The translations under genes were made by a program, and so were the position numbers. DNA of 64,000 nt, from NCBI GenBank assembly GCA_023079485.1, contig CM041090.1, positions 8,306,519 through 8,370,518 of the forward strand, in the 5' to 3' direction. The notes below the pieces were generated by a model, which worked only from the letters and a program-made list of their open reading frames with translations, ran no database searches and was not told the origin of the DNA. Below, piece by piece: positions 1-15,000 of this stretch (position 1 is its first letter; every line of letters starts with the position of its first letter). This DNA is from Archilochus colubris. Lineage: Eukaryota; Chordata; Aves; Apodiformes; Trochilidae.

Positions 1-3000
1 AAAATGGTTTGTACTATTAGAAGCATGTAAAATAAAAAAATTATATACAAGATATAATTTTTCAGAATTGCTTAATCCGGTAAATATCTCTTTTTACTGA
101 TAAATTATACTTGTGTCATGTCATTTGAAGTAAAGGAGTCAATAAAACTTTTGGGATATTCTTGCTTCAGTTTGAAGCAAGACTGAATTGAAACCTTTTA
201 TTATATGATAGTTGTTTCACAGGTTATGTAAAACAAAGTCCCACAAAACTGAGGTGAACCCTTTCAAACCACATTAAATGTCTTTTCTTGCTAAAAAAAT
301 CGCAGCAAGGAAGCAAAAGACTGAATGAACCATGGGAACTGAACGATGCTTTATGCTCTCTTGAGCACACTAGCAAAAGCACAAGTGAGATTGACATTTT
401 TGTTTGTACCTGACCCGGGGAAAATGGAGAAATTCATGTTCAAAACAGAGTCACCTGAATGTTTCTTTTAACTTGCACTAGATTGTCAAGAAAATAATAC
501 AACTAACCAATATATTAACAAATTAAATATTTAGTACTGATAGGATGTCTCCTAGCAAATACATTGAAAACATTTATGTAAATTGTTGCATTCCTTCCCT
601 GGTTTTATGGCATTAATGTAGTATCTGTTTTGAACTCTCAAGTGAAACACTCACATTACTGTTTTGATGGGGCTCCAAGGAAATCTTCAATCAATTCCAG
701 TATACAGACGAAGAAAGAACTTTCATTCTTAAATAAAATATGCCTCCTTTAGAAGACATAATTAAAACATATGCATTTGTAACCTGGTTACTATAATTCT
801 AATAAAAAAAAGAAGCCTCAAGAGAGAGAAGATCCTTATTTGAAAAGAAAATAGCAGTCAGAGCAAAGATACTTGGCCCGATACCGTAGCTGAGAAAGTA
901 GCAGTCCCAGATAATAGGACACAGTCAATTCAAATTACTTGCTAATTATTTGAAACTTTTCAAAATTAATATATTCAATATTGTTTTGAAAAACGAGAAA
1001 TAAGAAAAAAATAAATGCTGATAGTCTCACATAATGACATGTAACTAGGACGTTAAGAAAAAGTCTACATACCACAACAACTTGGAGAAAAGTAAGTGAC
1101 AGCAATATCCATTCCCCTTCAGGGAAAAAGATTTTCTTCTACTACTTACCAGTGTGGGTATTCTTCAAAATTTCTTCAAAATATAGAGAGAAATACATAA
1201 GCAATCTGTACAGTGCAAGCAATGAAATTATAGATGCTTGAAAATATAAATTGCAAGGAGACAGCCTAAGGTCAACTCTTGTTTTACATCCGTGCCACAG
1301 TTAATAAACATGATAATATGTTTTCTACCAGAACCTTGCAGAATTCAACTTTGATGAGTACTGCACAAAGTATACTAAATCTGTTCTGGGAAATAAATAG
1401 GGTACTACCAAGAAAGCAAAGGACAACAGAAATAAACCCCATTTTTTTTCATGGCAAATGCCACAGAAAGGAATTAATGTATATCCTTTTCTCGCTGGCC
1501 AACTCCTGACTGATGAACTAGAAGCCTATTGATAAGATGGTATGTCAGAAAATGTCATGGATTATACACTCCTTGGTTTTCATAAATTCACCTAGACACA
1601 AGAACCACATCATAGATGAACACTCATAGCCAGAAAAGATTAGAATGAAAGATGTTCAGCCTTACTATACTTTTATCCCCACTGATCACTCGTCTAATCT
1701 ATAAAAAAGTTATTTGATTTTTCTGTGCACATTTGGAAAATAAAGACACTATATCCTTCTAAGCAAAACATAGAACTAACAAAAAGAACCTCAACAGTGT
1801 AGCTGAAAACAAAACTTTGCGCTGCAGATTTTGTTATTTTTATTTTTTTTATAGACCTCAACACAAGCTAAATGAGTGGATTAAGAGATGAGGCAGAAGC
1901 AATACTAAACAGTTATTGGCAAAATGTTACCTGAAAGATGTGAGGGTTTTGGAACGTTCTGAAGGAGGAGAGTGAAGATAATCAGAGTAATGAAGTAAGA
2001 AAGGTGTCTTGTAGGGAACATTTCAGGAAACTGTCAAGGTCCAATGCACTGACAATTAAGATAATTTACATCCCTTTCTTCTTCACACAGGAATAACAGT
2101 AGGAGTTCAAAACTACATATTATTCACAGGTGTGCCTATCTTGGTATCTGAAGAACAAGGTGGAGTTATGATGGGAGTAGAATGAGATAGGAAGCAAGTG
2201 GAAGAAAACTTAAGAAGCAGGGAAATCAGAACCAAACAGTGAGCAGAGGAGTGCCCAAATATGCTTAATATAACTGTTGGAAGATGAATGAAAAAATTGG
2301 GTACCAAAGAACAGACAGCTAATGTTTTCTAAGCAGAAGTCTATTATTCCTCTACCTTCTAAAAGACTCCAAGAGGAATGTACCTGTTTATCTTCATCAT
2401 AAAGAAAATAGGTCTGAACAACTGGCTAATCTGAGATACTGGCTAACCTGAGATTCTGGCTTTCTTGAGGTCTACTTAAAGGAAGAGTTCCACAACAGGA
2501 GAAATAGGCCTAAAATACTTAACAGTACCCATCTTAGACTCTTTTCCCTTTCTGATAATATTCAGTGTTCTTGCCCTATAAAGTTTTCCTGCTTACTGCT
2601 TCTGACAAAGAAATTGGAATTTTGCAGGACCTTAAAGCTTTCAGAAATGGGTTTTCACATTCAACAAGCCAAACCTGTGTCAGACTTTGTGAAAATCCTG
2701 GCTAATACACACATGGTCCATAATGACTAAATATTTCTGATATGATCAGATTACTTAATTCTGAAACTGAGTAACTGTAACATTAGCAATGGCAACTCTT
2801 GACACCAGTAATTTCCTTATTTAATGGCCTAGGTGTGTACTGCTGGAACAGTGTTAACCAAAAGCAAAATATTGTATTACACAGCATCCAAATAAAGTTT
2901 ATATTAATTGATGTACACACAAGAAAAATGTAACTGTTCTCTCATTTGACCACTACTGCAGAGATCAATGATAAATGGTGATAAAGAAAACTATTAATAC

Positions 3001-6000
3001 TACTTGTGGAACTTTACATCACTAGGTCTGCAAAGAAATGTTTTTGCATTTGTCGTATGTGTTATCCCACATATCCCTGACAACTGTGCTGACAAATGTG
3101 TTCTGTTTTCTTAGACAAAAATAGTCCACACTAATTTCAAGTCATGGCTTTCTGTCATTGCACGTAACTAAAAGTTCCCTTGTTCTCCTAACCTAGTTGA
3201 CTTAGGGGATAAGAAGTTAAATGGTGTAAATATCCTCTACTGAATCCTAAATCATAAAACTTGCTTGCACTGTATCTGTCAGAGAGGCTACACAGACTAT
3301 TAATAAATGTTTATGGAGCTGTTCCTTATTATAGCAGATTTTTGGCTGTGAAACAGTGAGACTGACAAGTTCATACATGCTGTAAGAAAAGAAGCCCTTC
3401 CTTGTTTTTCCAGTTTCAGCTGCTGTTACTTCCTTCCAATTACTGCTTCATCACAAAATGCAGGGCATGATAATAAGGAAGGAATTGGGAAGGTTTGGGA
3501 AATTTAGAGCAGAACTGTACATATGATGATACTTTGAACTCCTTCCTTCAGCAGAATTCCACAACATATTCAAAATCTGTCTTTTTTTTCCTTCCACAAG
3601 GCCTGTTCAACTGACCAAGACAAAATATGAAAGAATGGGATAAATCTCCAGTCCAATGGAGCTTACATCTTTTCTATCATTGAGTGAAAAGCCAGGTGGA
3701 TATAGAAAAATTTTAGAATGATCTTAAAGATACATGCATTAAAACAGAATTATTAAAAAACTTTTAGAAGAGAAACTAAACATTTACCATAATATATTCA
3801 AGCAGCCCCCCCACAAAGGAGGTTTGGAATAAAACAATGTATTAAGTACAGGGATATTTAGGAGCCATCATCAATTTTTTATCAAAGGCTTGGAGATGCC
3901 TCAAAATGATACAGTGCATTCAATTAGTGAAGAAAGAGGTCTGTTTGATGAAGAGAAATCATAAAAACAATACCATGCATATTATTACACCATTCTGTTC
4001 CAGAAAACCTTCTTGAACCTCTCACACAAATTCTCACACAGTTTATATTAACGGAGAAATATAACTCAAAAGTATAACCCAACTGCCAATGATTCTGCAT
4101 CAGCTGGCCACAACCAAAAAGCTTCATGCATTGGCCAGATCACATAAGGGAAGTGAATCCAAAGGAGATTAAACCCTACGAAGATGGAAAATCCTTTTCC
4201 ACCCCTTAGCAGTGTTCGCCAAGGTTAATGGCATACAACAAGATGAAGGCAAGTAAAGGACAGTGACATCCAGAAAAAAGGGAAAACATGTAAATATTGT
4301 GTGGCTGGGAATAAGTCATTTAATTAGTGAAGTAATTACATAACACTTGTCAACAAATTTGATGTGGGGGACTGTGACTACCAGCATCAAATATTATATA
4401 ATAAAATACTGTTTGGGGGGATATTTTGTACAACTCTTACTTCCCTAATCAACAATGGAAAATTCTGATACAGAAATATGAACTCCAATTAAAATTTTCC
4501 TCTCTAATGGGAACAATGCTCTACATCAAGTGAGCAGTTTTTACTGCTAACAAAGAGCTTAATATATTTTTAATACTGCAGAAAATAAATTTAAGATAAA
4601 AAATGCATTATGTATAACTTTAACATTCATGAATGAAAAACAGAATTGCACTTGAAAGCATTTTTACTTCTGCAGTTTTAGGCCAAAAAAATGCCAATTA
4701 GGGGCAACTTCCTAAATGATTGAGGACTACTTTCAAAGAAAAGGAATACCAGGTCCTGTAAAAAAGACATACATTCTCAACCAATAAACATATTCTCACC
4801 TATGCATTATACTGCAGTATAGCATAGACGTGTTATTAAGATGGCTGCATCTCTTGAAAATGGTAAACCTACAAAAACATAATGTATGTGAATGCTAACG
4901 AATGCAAATAAAATATCATTTTCATACCATCACATCTTTTGTCCACACTACCTACATTTTTAAATTTTTTTTTTTAAATGGGCACTACTACTCACATTGT
5001 TCCATGTACAAATGAGGGAATAAACACAGTGCAGGTGGACCAATCATTGGTAAAAAAGTAATGCAATTTTCTTGCAGTTTTGGAGTTCAGTACATTAATA
5101 TCATTACTAGATCACTGGTCTGTTAACACACATAATGATAAAAATAATGTAACCGTGTTCTTATACAGGAGATTTTATTATACTCTTCTTATTTTATACC
5201 AACATGTGGCAGCCTAGTTCTTTAGAAATATCTGTTGACTTCAGTGAAATCTGATAGTTAGCAATCAAATCTAAAAGGTGTTGGTAAAATGCACAGCCAG
5301 GGCAAACCAGACCAGAATAAATACAAACATTATGTATAATGCCCACTATTTTTAGTGACTTAATGCCTTAAATATAATTCGAACTGTAACTCTGGGCATA
5401 TGAGATGGTCCTTACTATCACTGTGTAGTTAACAAAATACCCAGGCTTTATATTGCCCAAGACATGAAGCTGTTATAAATGATGAGTAACAAGAAAACTG
5501 AATGGCTACTCTTGGCAAAGGCAAGCCCAGCTCTACAGGAATGGTATGGAAATCACACAGAGGGCTCCTATTGATTGTAAAGAATGCTGGTGACCAAGAG
5601 CGGAGTGCTCCAAGCAAACAGACTATGAGCGAGTTCAGATACTTCATGCTTCACTTTATTAAACTGAGGACATGTATGCACAAACAGAGACCAAGTGTCA
5701 CAGCAGGGTTTCCAGATGGAGCTTGTGTCAGAGTCACAGCTTGTGTTTCAGTCACACGCCTCTCCTGTCACACATATGATGTTCTCCAAACCCTTCTACC
5801 CATTCAAGGCTACTTTTCTTCCTGACCATAGTCCCTTTTCTCATAAAATATTGCTGCCACCTACCTCCAATGTGACCCTGCAATCACATTGTTCCAAGAG
5901 TCACAAATACTGCTTTTCTTCATACCAGACCTCTACCATTCAATTTTTACATCTGATTTCTCCTCAATTCAGTACTTTCAATCCTCATTTCAGCCCACCT

Positions 6001-6499
6001 CTGAACATTTTTTCCACTGGCTGCTGGCATGTTTTGCCCTCCACCTATGCCTCATTTATTCTCTGTCTTCCTCACAAAGAAAGGAGAATTCACAACTCAT
6101 GCTAGTGGAACTTTTTAGAAAAATCCCTGTCACATGTGTCAGAAATCCATCTTGGCAAGCAGGGAAGAAGTTTGTATTTAAAGGAAAAAAAAACAACACA
6201 GGAAACCCTGGGTTATGAAGTTTGGATTTTTTTGCATGTACCTTTCTCAAATTGACAATTCCATTCTGAACATGCTGCTTTTTTGCCTTGTTGTCCTAAG
6301 CTGAACTGATGTTCTAAAAGGTGCAGAATATATAGGGCTGTTCACATTGCAATGGAGGACAGTGCTCTTTACACATTTTTATACACTATGCAAGTTCCAT
6401 CGAAGACACCTTGGTGATCATGGTGAAAGTTGTTGCATCAATGAGGTCACTTAGAAGTTCAGCCTTGAGAAAAGAAAGCTTTTGGAAGACCATATAGCA

Positions 6500-6838
6500 G
6501 CCATCCAGTACCTGAAGGGCGCCTACAGGAAAGCTAAAAGGGAACTTTTTACAAGGGCATGCAGTGACAGGACGAGGGGTAATGATTTTAAACTGGAAGA
6601 GGGTAGATTTAGATAAGATACTAGGAAGAAATTCTTTAGAGTGAGGGTGGTGAGACATTGGCACAGGCTGCCCAGAGATGTTGTGGGTGCCCCTTCCGTG
6701 GAAGTGTTCAAGGCCAGGTTGGATTCAGGGCTTTGAGCAACCTTGTCTAGTGACAGATGTCTCTGACCAAGCCAGGGGAATGGAACTAGGTGATCCTGAA
6801 GGTCCCATCCGCAGGAATTCTATGATTCTGTGATTCTT
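6500..6838 (+). mobile_element. CR1 LINE, 3' end
   Basis: Plus-strand, 5'-truncated CR1. It begins in the last part of ORF2 (CAGTACCTGAAGGG, the YLKG motif region) and runs through AACTGGAAGAGGGTAGATTT and the usual 3' UTR. It ends in the CR1 tail TTCTATGATTCTGTGATTCT. The reading frame is not intact. Confidence 0.93.
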
Positions 6839-8388
6839 TAAGTGACCTGATGGTGGGACAGGTAGGTTACAAAGCAAACTGTCTAAGACATTTTCTCTCT
6901 TAGACTACTTTTAGCAGCAAAGTTAACAGAGAGATGTTTGCATTTGGGCTCAGTGTAATAAGGAAGTCCTCATCTTTCTGAAAACAGATGAACCAATGGC
7001 TCCAATGAATAAAGGGAAAAGTAAATCTCAAAGAACAAGTGCATTTAAAGTTTGTTCTCAAATATCAGTAATACACTCTACTTTATCCTTGTGACTAGGC
7101 AGAGCTGTATTTGGAAAACCTGTGTAAAGCATATTGTTGTATTTATTTCTTCAGATATATGTATCCTGAAGAGCTAAGCTGTGAAAGATAAGCTGAAGAG
7201 TTGGTAAGGATACTCAGAAAAAGTCTATCAATTGAAACTGTAAGAAACATGATTAAAGCAATGAGATGAGAGGATAACCTCAGAAGACAAAGAGTGGAAG
7301 GATCCAGGATTCAATTTATTTTGCAGAACCTTAAAACAAGATTATCTTTAAGTGGCTAGATACTAACAATAGCCTGGAAAGTGACCAAAGTCAATCTTTG
7401 TCCACACTGATGACGCTGGTGAATGAAACCATTGTCCAAGGGGGCTACTTGGGAACTTCATAAAGCAAACAAAGTGTTGCAAAGAACCACCATGCCAACA
7501 CAGAGAATTCCTTGCTCATCAGTGCTCTGCACATTTTTAAAAGTTTGGGGTTTTTTGTTTGTTTGTTTTTTAAAGAAAAAAACCCCCAGTCTTGATACGA
7601 ATGGTGCAACGAATGGTGCAGATCTGAAAGGGATACAGAGATACTGCTGACAGGTGGTTTGAAATCTTGCCAAGCTCATTACTGCTTCCTACAGCTCTAT
7701 TTCCATAAATCTGCTGCAGGACACTAAAGTAGGAAGCCCATTTTCCAACACAGTCATTGGAGAGAAAGATGTTCCAAATGTAAGCACTTTGAATCTCTCA
7801 CCTCAAGGATCCTTAATTTGTCATAGACTTTTCCTATAATTTCATTCCCACTGATGAATGGGAAATGAAATTATGAAACTGATGAAACCACTATTGATGG
7901 TTTAAATAAAAAGCTCTTTACTGAAATATATGCAGGCTTCAGTAGATGTAAATATCAACAAATGGCTACAGAAATTCTTGTCCAAGAATTTGCAATGCTA
8001 CTGTGAGTGATCATAAATAGATAAATAACCACTTTCTTTCCTTTAAAACAAGAAAATATAGTGTTCAAGCTTAAATGAAGAAATCAAATTCTATTCTATT
8101 ATTAATAAATGTGGCTTTTAAAGAGATGTATGTATTTTTCCTTTTACAATTAAACTTGATTGGTGAGCAAAATACAGGCATTTCAGATATTAAAGTTTTG
8201 AGTGTAATAAATATGAGGATTCATGTGAATCATTGTCATTACATTTGGAGATCTGAACATATTCTAACAGCTATTCTTGATGCATCTGTGAATGGCATAA
8301 CTACATTAACACAATTCTGACCTTACATTAATGTTAACATGTTAATGTCATCAGAATTTTGTCACGACTTGTGCTTCTACAGTTTATT

Positions 8389-8442
8389 TATTTTACAAAA
8401 TATATTTTATTATTACAAAATATATTTTATTTTACAAAATGT
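8389..8442 (+). repeat. AT-rich tandem repeat, about 20-bp unit
   Basis: Just under three copies of a TTTACAAAATATATTTTATT-type unit, the last one diverging to ACAAAATGTAGAA. Confidence 0.75.
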
Positions 8443-11400
8443 AGAATAAATGAAATACTGTTTTCTTACACAAGCTCTAAAAGGAATGAAGAAAATGAAA
8501 TAAACTGGTCCCTTGTGTTCAAAATGGGACAATTTCCTAGAGACTGCAGTGCCTTCTCTCTCCCTTTTCCTGTTGTATGGGGAAAATTAAAACAGGGAGA
8601 ACAACCTATGATCAATATTTCACTAAATGAAAAGTGGCACAAATAATAAGAATTTTCTCCAACACAGGCAATGCACTTGGGACATACTAAATTCTCCTTG
8701 CAGCTCTAGAATATGGACTTGGAGAAGCATTGACCTAAACCCCATGTGAATTACAAAATAAAGGGCTTCTGACATACATTGTGAGAAAGTAGGTAATTAG
8801 AGAGGTAAACAAGCAAGTAATTTGAATTTAATAAGATAAACTGCATTAACAAATTCAGAATGGCTACTTATGAGAAGGCTGGGCAAAAGATTGTGGCAGC
8901 TGCTTTTTCAAATTTAAAAACCACTACCTCTTAGGGCATCTTTGTTTTCTCATTTCTTAGTACTGTTTGTTGATGCTTAGTGATTATTATAATTTAATAG
9001 GACTATTTAGTGGAACGAGCTTGATATGCTAATTATCACAATGCTTTCCAGCCTTTCTTTATAAATTGGCTGTCAAGCTTACCCCATCTCATTGTTTGAT
9101 GACTACCATTCATTTGAGGTGCTCTAGATTGTCAATCATTGCACTTAGATCAGGTGGACTGGAACTACACCAAGGGACCAAGTATAGCAGCGGTGACACA
9201 GCACACCATATTCCTCTGGCAGGGTTGTACAGTACTAGGCTCAGCTGTGATAATCATATGCAGAGATTTTTTTTCTTTTTTTCTTTTTTTTTTTTAAATC
9301 AATCATCCTGAGGAATAGAGAGGCACAGAATGAAGATCACATACAGCTATAGTTGGAAGTGAGAGCATTAGGTCACATACTAAGGCAGGATGAATGTTCT
9401 CCTTTTCCAGACATGAAATAATGCACAGGAACTTGGCAGTAAAATGTAGAGTGAAAGCATCTTGTACCTTTCTCTGAAAACCTTCCAGGGAAATACTTGC
9501 TAAAAATAGGTACTGTTCAAAAACCTGGGTAATCAATATGATGTAAGAATCTACCTAATGAATAATGCTCTCAAGTTCTGATAGCAATTGCTCAGGGTAA
9601 GTCTTACTAGCCAATATCTTTTCGTCTTGGAAAAAAACCCAGATGAATGAATAAATTCACATTTGATGCACTGCTGTGCTGACCTATAAATGCAGGGTAA
9701 TATCGATCTGAGAACTAGCTTTTTGTAAAAGAGAAAGCAAAAAAAGATACCAGAAACAAGATTTCAGTATAAAAAAATATTTTTAAAAAATCTCAGAATT
9801 GAGATAAGGTCTATGTCTCCTATGTCCTGCAGAAGGTATCTTCTAACATCTATGAAAAACCATGAGATATGACAAACATATTATAGAATAAATGTTCTAC
9901 ATGAGCCTTGCATTCAGGCTCAGTGGTTTTTTTACATTAAGCTAGCTCCAAAGTGAACAGATACTTAATTCAAAAAAGACTGATCATGAAATACATTTAT
10001 CTCTCTAGCATTAGACAACAGTTTTATCTATCGAGGGAGACAAATGACCACCTTTCATCAGCCTTTTGCAAAAGTACTATTCTAAGTGAAGATACCTTGA
10101 CAGACAAGCAAAACAACTTCTTGAAATGGAATGCTTTCACTCTGTTTTCTTCGGTGAAGAAGAACAAAAACCCGTGGCATGAAGGGTATTAGGTTTAGAC
10201 AGAGGACAAGACATACAGGAAAATAAAACATACTATACTGTCTAAGATAGAAACTGTTAAATACAAAGCAGAATTCAAGGATTTCAAAATCACTAAAAGA
10301 CTCTGAAAACATAGAGAAAAAAGAGAAAATAGAAATGCTATAACTTGAGGTTGGAAAGACATCAACATTAAACCAGTTAATACAGAATACCTTGCCTGAT
10401 TTCAATTAGGGATGACAATACATGATATGGGAACAAAGGCATAGGAATCAATGAGAATTAGTATAAAGCTGCATTAGTTTTGATGAGGCAACTGATCTTA
10501 TAAGTGAGTGAAGGGTAGTACAGGAACCTATAGAAATAAAAATAGAATTGTTAGGAGGGCAACAAAATTGCTAGTGAGAAAGTAACAACATGTTTTGCTA
10601 AAAGAAGAACAAGTGGAAGAGAAGTTATGAATATAGTTTGCAAATGAGTGACCTAGACACTGATTCTCTCTGGTATTTTCAATACTTGCTTTGATAAAAG
10701 AGTTAGGAGTGTTCTCATAAATATCGGAGGCATCATCAGTACAGAATATTGAAGTAATCTCATCAGCAGGTATTTGATAACAGTGAAGATTGCTGTAAGG
10801 GAAATGGAGTGAAATTTAACAGGGAATTCTGAATGAACAAGCATCTTTGCTACAGGGGCAAGGACTTCATAGCTGGAAAAAAGAGATTATAAATCCATCG
10901 AACATAACACCAGTAAAAACTCATACAAGCATATGCACAGTTCTGATCACTTGATCATTTTGATCACTTTTGAGTCTTTTGCAAGGATGGAAATGAAGAA
11001 GTTTGACTTAATTCTAAAAATGAAATCTGAAAAGTTTCTATGTCTGAAAGTTTCCTGTTTAAGTCTATTTGAGGAACAAATACATGACCAAGGAAAGATT
11101 TGCGTTATTTAAGTTAAAAGGCCAACAGTGGTGCAAAACTGAGTGCAGACTGACCAATGAGATAATGATACTCTAAAACAAGGCCCAAGACTGCCATGAA
11201 GAGGGGAAAACTAAGCACCAGAAAGCACAGCAGAAGGGATATAAGAAATATGTATTGATGGCATAAAGATTAGTAATTAATTTTACTCACAGCACTTCAT
11301 GCAGACTCTGGGGATACCCTATCACTAGAACAAGGCAATCTAAAATAATTTACAGACCTGCACAAGGAGTTGAGCCATTTTAAGATGATGTCAGAATGAT

Positions 11401-11665
11401 AAAAAGCAGGTTCAGATAAGGAGAACACAGGACAGTGAGCAGATTTTACATATCCAAGAGGTGGAACTGGATGAAACAAACATTCCATTAACAGTCAGCT
11501 CCTAAAGAGTATAAAAGGCAGATCCAACACTGACTTACTGCATTCCAGTACAACAAGAGCAGACAAGATGTGGAGGATTTGATAGCTGGTGCCCCACATC
11601 CTATACATAATTCCAAGGAATTCTGACCAGACCAGGTGGGTACACATATATGGCTGCCTGAATGC

Positions 11666-11722
11666 TGGAGAGACTACTGAATTGCTGTATTACTGCTGAA
11701 TTACTGAATTGCTGTGAATTTG
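11666..11722 (+). repeat. short degenerate tandem repeat
   Basis: Several copies of an ACTGAATTGCTGT / TTACTGCTGAA motif in a row. Confidence 0.55.
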
Positions 11723-12018
11723 AGTATGTAGATACAAAAGTGTGCCTGAAATTGGTTTTGTTTTAAAATAACATTACCTACCTCTCCCACAATATCTGGC
11801 ATTGAACTTTGCTAAACCGTAACTAAATTATTTACTATAATAAGAAAGAAACAACCACAAGGAAGAGGATCGTTGTCTATCCTCACAAGTTTATTTGTAA
11901 AAATTCTGTTCCTTTTTTCAAAAGAGAAAACAGCAGTGTGAGGATTATTTATTATGGAAAAAGTGAAGGAACAGATGTAAGCCTAGACATACCTGAGCTG
12001 TCAATTGAGATCAGGTTA

Positions 12019-12074
12019 ATATATTATGAGCTAATGACCTAATGACCCTAATAATGACCAAAATGACTAATTAG
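12019..12074 (+). repeat. degenerate TAATGACC repeat
   Basis: Repeated (C)TAATGACC units: GCTAATGACCTAATGACCCT, then AATAATGACCAAAATGACTAA. Confidence 0.55.
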
Positions 12075-15000
12075 CAGGGACTGAGATACTAAAAAAGAGT
12101 AATAACAAATTCTTACAAACAGTATAGAGTACTATATGAAAATTCAGCATATAGTTGCATAGGTTATTTCTTGAAACCATATCTCATGAAGAAACAAAAA
12201 TAAATCAACTAGCACAGGTAATAAGAACTAATATTCCCAAGGAAAAGAAAAGGAATAGACAAGAGAAGTCAATATTGCTCCAAGAGGACAACTCCAGCAA
12301 GACATCACAATGATCACCAGGCAAATGGCATGACCAGAACTAGATACATTGAAAATGGAGCTAGTAAACATTTCTGTAGAGGTGCATTCACAGGGATTTC
12401 TAAATGAAGGAACTGGAAAGACAGATGTAGCTAGAGTGCTGTTTGGGAAAAAAAACAACCAAACAAACCTAAGAACTATCATCTTGTGATACATCAGAAT
12501 TTGAATAAGAGATTTATTTTGTATAGGAACAAAGCAGGTGTGGGTAAGGAAACTAATGTGAGAATGCTGCACGTATTTTTCTTTCCTCAAAGTAATGCCA
12601 AACTGAAGTTCTCAGAATTTGGAAAAAAAAAAATCACTTGGCATTTTAAGATAGCACAGTAATAATAATTATTTCTCCCAAAGCTAATTGAAATAAAAAA
12701 AACAATTCAAGGGGGAACTGACAAAATGATGCAGCATAAGCATACAAATACCAGAACCCATTAAGTGCATGTGTGAGCCAGGGTGTCAGTGCTGAAAAAT
12801 TATTCTCTTCTGGTACATATATAGAATGGTTATACTTTGAAAAAAATACAACACCAAACCAAGAGAACAAAAACCAGAAAACAACAAACCAGTTTCAGGG
12901 AAAGACTGAGAAACTTATTTCTGGCATGTTTGAAAGTTTCAGTAGACTCAGGAAGAGCACGAAATCCGTAGCTTAATAGAATACTAACTGGTTACTAAGA
13001 AAGGTCCTGCACTCCAAGCTGCTTCTTTCTTAGAAGGTCTCACTTTTAAAACAGTGACATTTAGTGTTTTTAAGTAATAAAAATCGGGCGGGGGGGTCCA
13101 ACCAAAGCACAAACTAAAAGCAGTATTTGTTAGGACTCAGTGATCCATGTTTTGACAGCAAAACACACTTTAAACAATGAGGAAAAAAGGAAACAATTAT
13201 AATATTCTACTATCTTAATTATTGATTTGAAAACCACAGCTGCACTGTATTAAGGAGAACCTGGGAGGATACAATAGACTGATGTGCATTAGGAAGCAGA
13301 ATTTCTCATCTTGAAGCAACCATGGCTAATTTCTACTCCAATTCTCTCAGCGACTCTTCACTAAATATAATTTTTATAATGTCAACTGAAAAAATTAAGA
13401 GGAAATAAAAAAAAATAGAGAAAACACTTAATTTTTAGAATAAAAGAACACACAAAACCCTTGCAGTGTTGAGAGTCTGACTTTGCCTCCCTAGATCAAT
13501 CTAACAACTTAAAACATCCTTTCTATTTCTCTGTGCTCCTCAACTGTACCACAGATAAACAGCTCTTGCGAAGTACTTGCTACTCACTTAAGGAAGTTTC
13601 TAAGAAAAAGCCATGGTCTATGCAAACAAATATAAAAGAAAGAAACCCAAACCTTGGGAGTTTAGTATATGCATACAAATTTTAAAATATGTTCAAACAC
13701 TTGCCATACTGTTTTCACCTTGATGACCACCTTAAGAAGAAATAGTAGGAATAAAGACAACAAATAGAAACTCTAACACACTCAATGTATACAAAATAAC
13801 TACCCTATGGACAAAAGTACAGCTTGCCAAACCATATCCTGATTTGCATCTTTCTATTAATTAAGAATTTATGGAAAGCAACCTGATCTTACACAGGTGT
13901 AGATGGAGAGGTGAATAGATGAGATGCCTGTTTTGCTAGAATATAACAAACTTCTGAGTTTCCTTGCTTGCTCATCTGAGCTGTAAAAGAGAGCCTATAC
14001 ACTTTTCTTTGGTAGGAATTGAAAGCCATCTATCACAACTACAAATAAGTAAATACCTAACTTAACACCCCTGAGTGTTTTCTTTGATTCAGTGCAACTA
14101 AAAAACGTAGCTAGGGAAGGGACAGTTAACTAGCAAGTAAAGTAGAAAGACTTATTCTTAAGCAAAAGGGAAGGGAGTGTTGGGAATGAATCAGCAAGAT
14201 AGGAAAAGAAAAAACGCACATTGAAAGTACAACAACAAGTTCCTTTGGATCCTTCATGATCAAAGATAACACTGAGATAACTTTGCACATTGAAGTGTAA
14301 GAACTGAACATCAGTGAGACTCATGATCTTGCAAAGTGAAACACTTGGAACACCTCTTGTCACTGACATGTATTCTTGGTGATGATTTAAAAACTGGTCT
14401 TCTGTATCTGCTTCATTTGAGTTTGACACATAACATTGCCAAATATTAAATACTGATTAAGTCATTTATGTATGGGAGAAGTGATGACTTCAACCTGAAA
14501 GCTGTAATTTTCTTTCATACTAATATTATCTCCCTAAGAGTAGAAGAAAATTAAAAGTTTTAAGGAATGACTCAGTCATATGCTCTGGATATATTCTTTA
14601 AAGTTATCAGAAGTTACAGACCTAAATTTTTTTGCTCTAAGTTTCAAAAAATGCCAAAGAGTCAACATCAATTGAAACACACAAAAATTTCTCCACATAG
14701 CCTAAAGATATTTTACACTACATAGTGTGCTGCTTTTGTTTCTGGAAAGAGCATTGCATTTAACTTAATGAAAATGCCAACCACACACACAGACAAAAAT
14801 AGTGTAAGATCTTAGAACCTGACAAGCTGGAAATGACAAGAAAAACTTGCAAGCCCCACTGTGTCTTCCTAAACTTTTGTCATGTGAGAAGTAAGAAATT
14901 CATTGAACTTTGTTGAGCAAGCAGTAAAACTTTAAAAAGACTAAAACTATGCTGTAGAAGATAAAAATATCCAACACAATCACTGTCAACTTTACAGCTG

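Noticed and set aside
5502..6250. Several overlapping frames of 90-136 codons on both strands.
   Set aside because: They have no splice context, codon bias or family resemblance, and overlap each other in conflicting frames. They look like chance frames in a region with less AT.
12228..12590. A 120-codon minus-strand open frame.
   Set aside because: Hydrophobic, Phe- and Ser-rich composition is what random T-rich DNA gives. No motif and no splice sites in frame.
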